From an uncultured Bacilli bacterium (GTDB lineage Bacteria; Bacillota_I; Bacilli_A; RF39; UBA660): 60,941 nucleotides of DNA. This document shows positions 59,940 through 60,941 of this stretch, in pieces. The stretch covers positions 1-60,941 of the forward strand of contig CANQKX010000006.1 in the NCBI GenBank assembly GCA_947624565.1. The letters run 5' to 3'. Both the position numbers and the translations under genes were made by a program. Below the pieces are notes generated by a model that did not search any database, was not told where the DNA came from, and saw only the letters and a program-made list of their open reading frames with translations. Each line of letters begins with the position of its first letter. Position 1 is the first letter of the stretch.

Positions 59940-59964
59940 AGCAAATCTCATATAGAGTTTGCTA
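59940..59964 (-). terminator. 25-bp hairpin repeat copy 2, terminator of the DUF4097 gene
   Basis: AGCAAA-CTCTATATGAGA-TTTGCT followed by T7 on the minus strand, directly after the DUF4097 stop. Identical to 59002-59026. Confidence 0.85.
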
Positions 59965-59969
59965 TTTCT

Positions 59970-60851
59970 TTAATTGTTTACTTCTATATCTCCACAATCA
60001 TTTTCTATTTTTAAAGTTACATCTGATTTATTATAATTATTTTTAATTTTTACTTTTCCTAAATCTGTTTTAGCATCAATAAATATTTCATTTGTAGTTT
60101 CTATCTTAATATCTCCAAAGTCATCTTTAATATAAGAATCTTTTTTTAAATTAATATTATTAAGTTCTATATCTCCACAATCATTTTCAAGATTAAGATA
60201 ATTATCAACTGATTTAATTTTTATATCTCCATAACTATTTTTTACTATTGCATCAAATACACTTGAAATTACAACATCCCCACAATCTTCATTTATGGTA
60301 GATATATTAGCTTTTTGTATTTCTACATCTCCATAATTATTATCTACTTCAATAATATTACCACCAAGTATTTTAACATCTCCACAATCTTCTTTAATAT
60401 CAATATTAGCATTTAAAAATTCATCAATAAAAATATCACCATAATTATTTTCTATATTAATATTTCCATTAAAATTTTCTGGTAAATATATTTCTATTTT
60501 TGCAGATTTTTGGTTAAAACAAAATCCTATACAATTTTTTTCATTTGTTTTAACAGTTAAAGTATCAAGATTAGTTTCTACTTTAGTATAATCTTTTTCA
60601 CCATAAATTATGGCTTTAATATTATTTATGTCAGACTTCTTTATATAAATTTCACTTGTAGTTGAATCTACTATAATTTTATTAAATTGTTCTTCGTAAG
60701 TTTTATCTAGTATTAGCTCATTACTGCTTTGTAATCCGATTTTATAATTTTTAAATCCATTTTGTAAAAGATCAATAAAAAATATAGAAAGTATCACCAT
60801 AATAATTGATAATATAATAATTAATGTTATAATCCATTTTTTATTTTTCAT
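59970..60851 (-). CDS. DUF4097-type membrane-anchored beta-repeat protein
   Basis: This 293-aa protein has one N-terminal helix (WIITLIIILSIIMVILSIFF) and then an external beta-helix-like domain. It is made of about 20-residue repeats whose turns read ENNYGDIFID, EDCGDVKILG, NNYGDVEIQK, NSYGDIKIKS, ENDCGDIELN, DDFGDIKIE and so on. This is the DUF4097/DUF4098 pattern. Such proteins are often controlled by wall-stress regulators. GAGGAG lies before the ATG. A large inverted repeat covers its promoter. Confidence 0.85.
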   Translation of the reverse strand: MKNKKWIITLIIILSIIMVILSIFFIDLLQNGFKNYKIGLQSSNELILDKTYEEQFNKIIVDSTTSEIYIKKSDINNIKAIIYGEKDYTKVETNLDTLTVKTNEKNCIGFCFNQKSAKIEIYLPENFNGNINIENNYGDIFIDEFLNANIDIKEDCGDVKILGGNIIEVDNNYGDVEIQKANISTINEDCGDVVISSVFDAIVKNSYGDIKIKSVDNYLNLENDCGDIELNNINLKKDSYIKDDFGDIKIETTNEIFIDAKTDLGKVKIKNNYNKSDVTLKIENDCGDIEVNN

Positions 60852-60870
60852 TTTTAGAACTCCTCGTATA

Positions 60871-60918
60871 ATAGTTTTTGTAAGAGATAAATTATATATT
60901 TTTTCTTACAAAAACTAT
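60871..60918. promoter_or_regulatory. Perfect 15-bp inverted repeat around the -10 of the DUF4097 gene
   Basis: ATAGTTTTTGTAAGA (60871-60885) and TCTTACAAAAACTAT (60904-60918) are exact inverted copies with an 18-bp spacer. On the minus strand the spacer contains TATAAT. This fits an operator straddling the promoter. Confidence 0.7.
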
Positions 60919-60941
60919 TTTCTTTTTAATTCTATTTTTAA

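Overview
This 60.9-kb window comes from a very AT-rich Bacillota chromosome, roughly one quarter G+C by eye. It uses the standard bacterial code: TGA is a real stop in several ATGA gene overlaps. The lineage carries endospore genes: yqfC, yqfD, a GerM-like protein, gerE and spoIIIAH. It also has a Gram-positive cell-division and kinase set, an L-lactate dehydrogenase and a bile salt hydrolase. Together these suggest a gut-dwelling, fermentative, spore-forming low-GC Bacilli or Erysipelotrichia-like bacterium; I cannot name the species. Almost every gene is on the minus strand. The only plus-strand genes I support are a DUF2624-like ORF (22168) and tmcAL (26175).

Layout, low to high coordinate (transcription runs the other way). 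1-5000: an rpsU-yqeY-yqfC-yqfD-vanZ-ybeY cluster ending in a partial protein of 35-residue mTERF-like repeats, with a BspA-like prepilin-like gene inside it. 4728-7067: a peptide-secretion locus. It has a C39-peptidase ABC transporter followed by two small double-glycine-leader peptide genes missing from the ORF track. 7137-8442: membrane and HD-domain proteins. 8443-16400: an accessory island between the housekeeping blocks. It is a head-to-tail series of mostly single-gene units outward from the 3' end of tRNA-Arg(TCT). Each full unit has a near-identical promoter/dyad leader and ends in a copy of the tRNA 3' end plus the tRNA terminator. Cargo includes a transglutaminase-like protein, two unrecognised large proteins, a divergent peptide deformylase, a Ppx/GppA-like protein and a small unknown. 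A frameshifted remnant of a plasmid mobilisation protein lies inside.

16463-31000: spore genes, efp, ldh, rpmG, a class B PBP, a small operon behind a G10-tract promoter, gmk, yceD-rpmF, tmcAL, holA and infC-rpmI-rplT with an L20-type leader. 31000-42400: a large membrane-anchored protein, rpe-rsgA-prkC-prpC-rlmN and the tail of the division cluster (ftsZ, ftsA, divIB, murG). 42464-50250: DUF4870, a three-protein phosphorelay, an AMP-binding enzyme and two flavoproteins. 50302-60941: accessory genes. These are an orphan AbiEii-like nucleotidyltransferase, unknowns, a bile salt hydrolase, a GntR-controlled ABC system with a second copy of its promoter, a broken ABC ATPase, a membrane XRE regulator and a DUF4097 protein.

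The strongest leads are the tRNA-anchored unit array with shared 5' and 3' modules, the unannotated peptide pair with its exporter, and the G10 tract between -35 and -10 of a small operon, which looks like a phase-variable promoter. All function calls come from reading motifs and gene order; no search was run.
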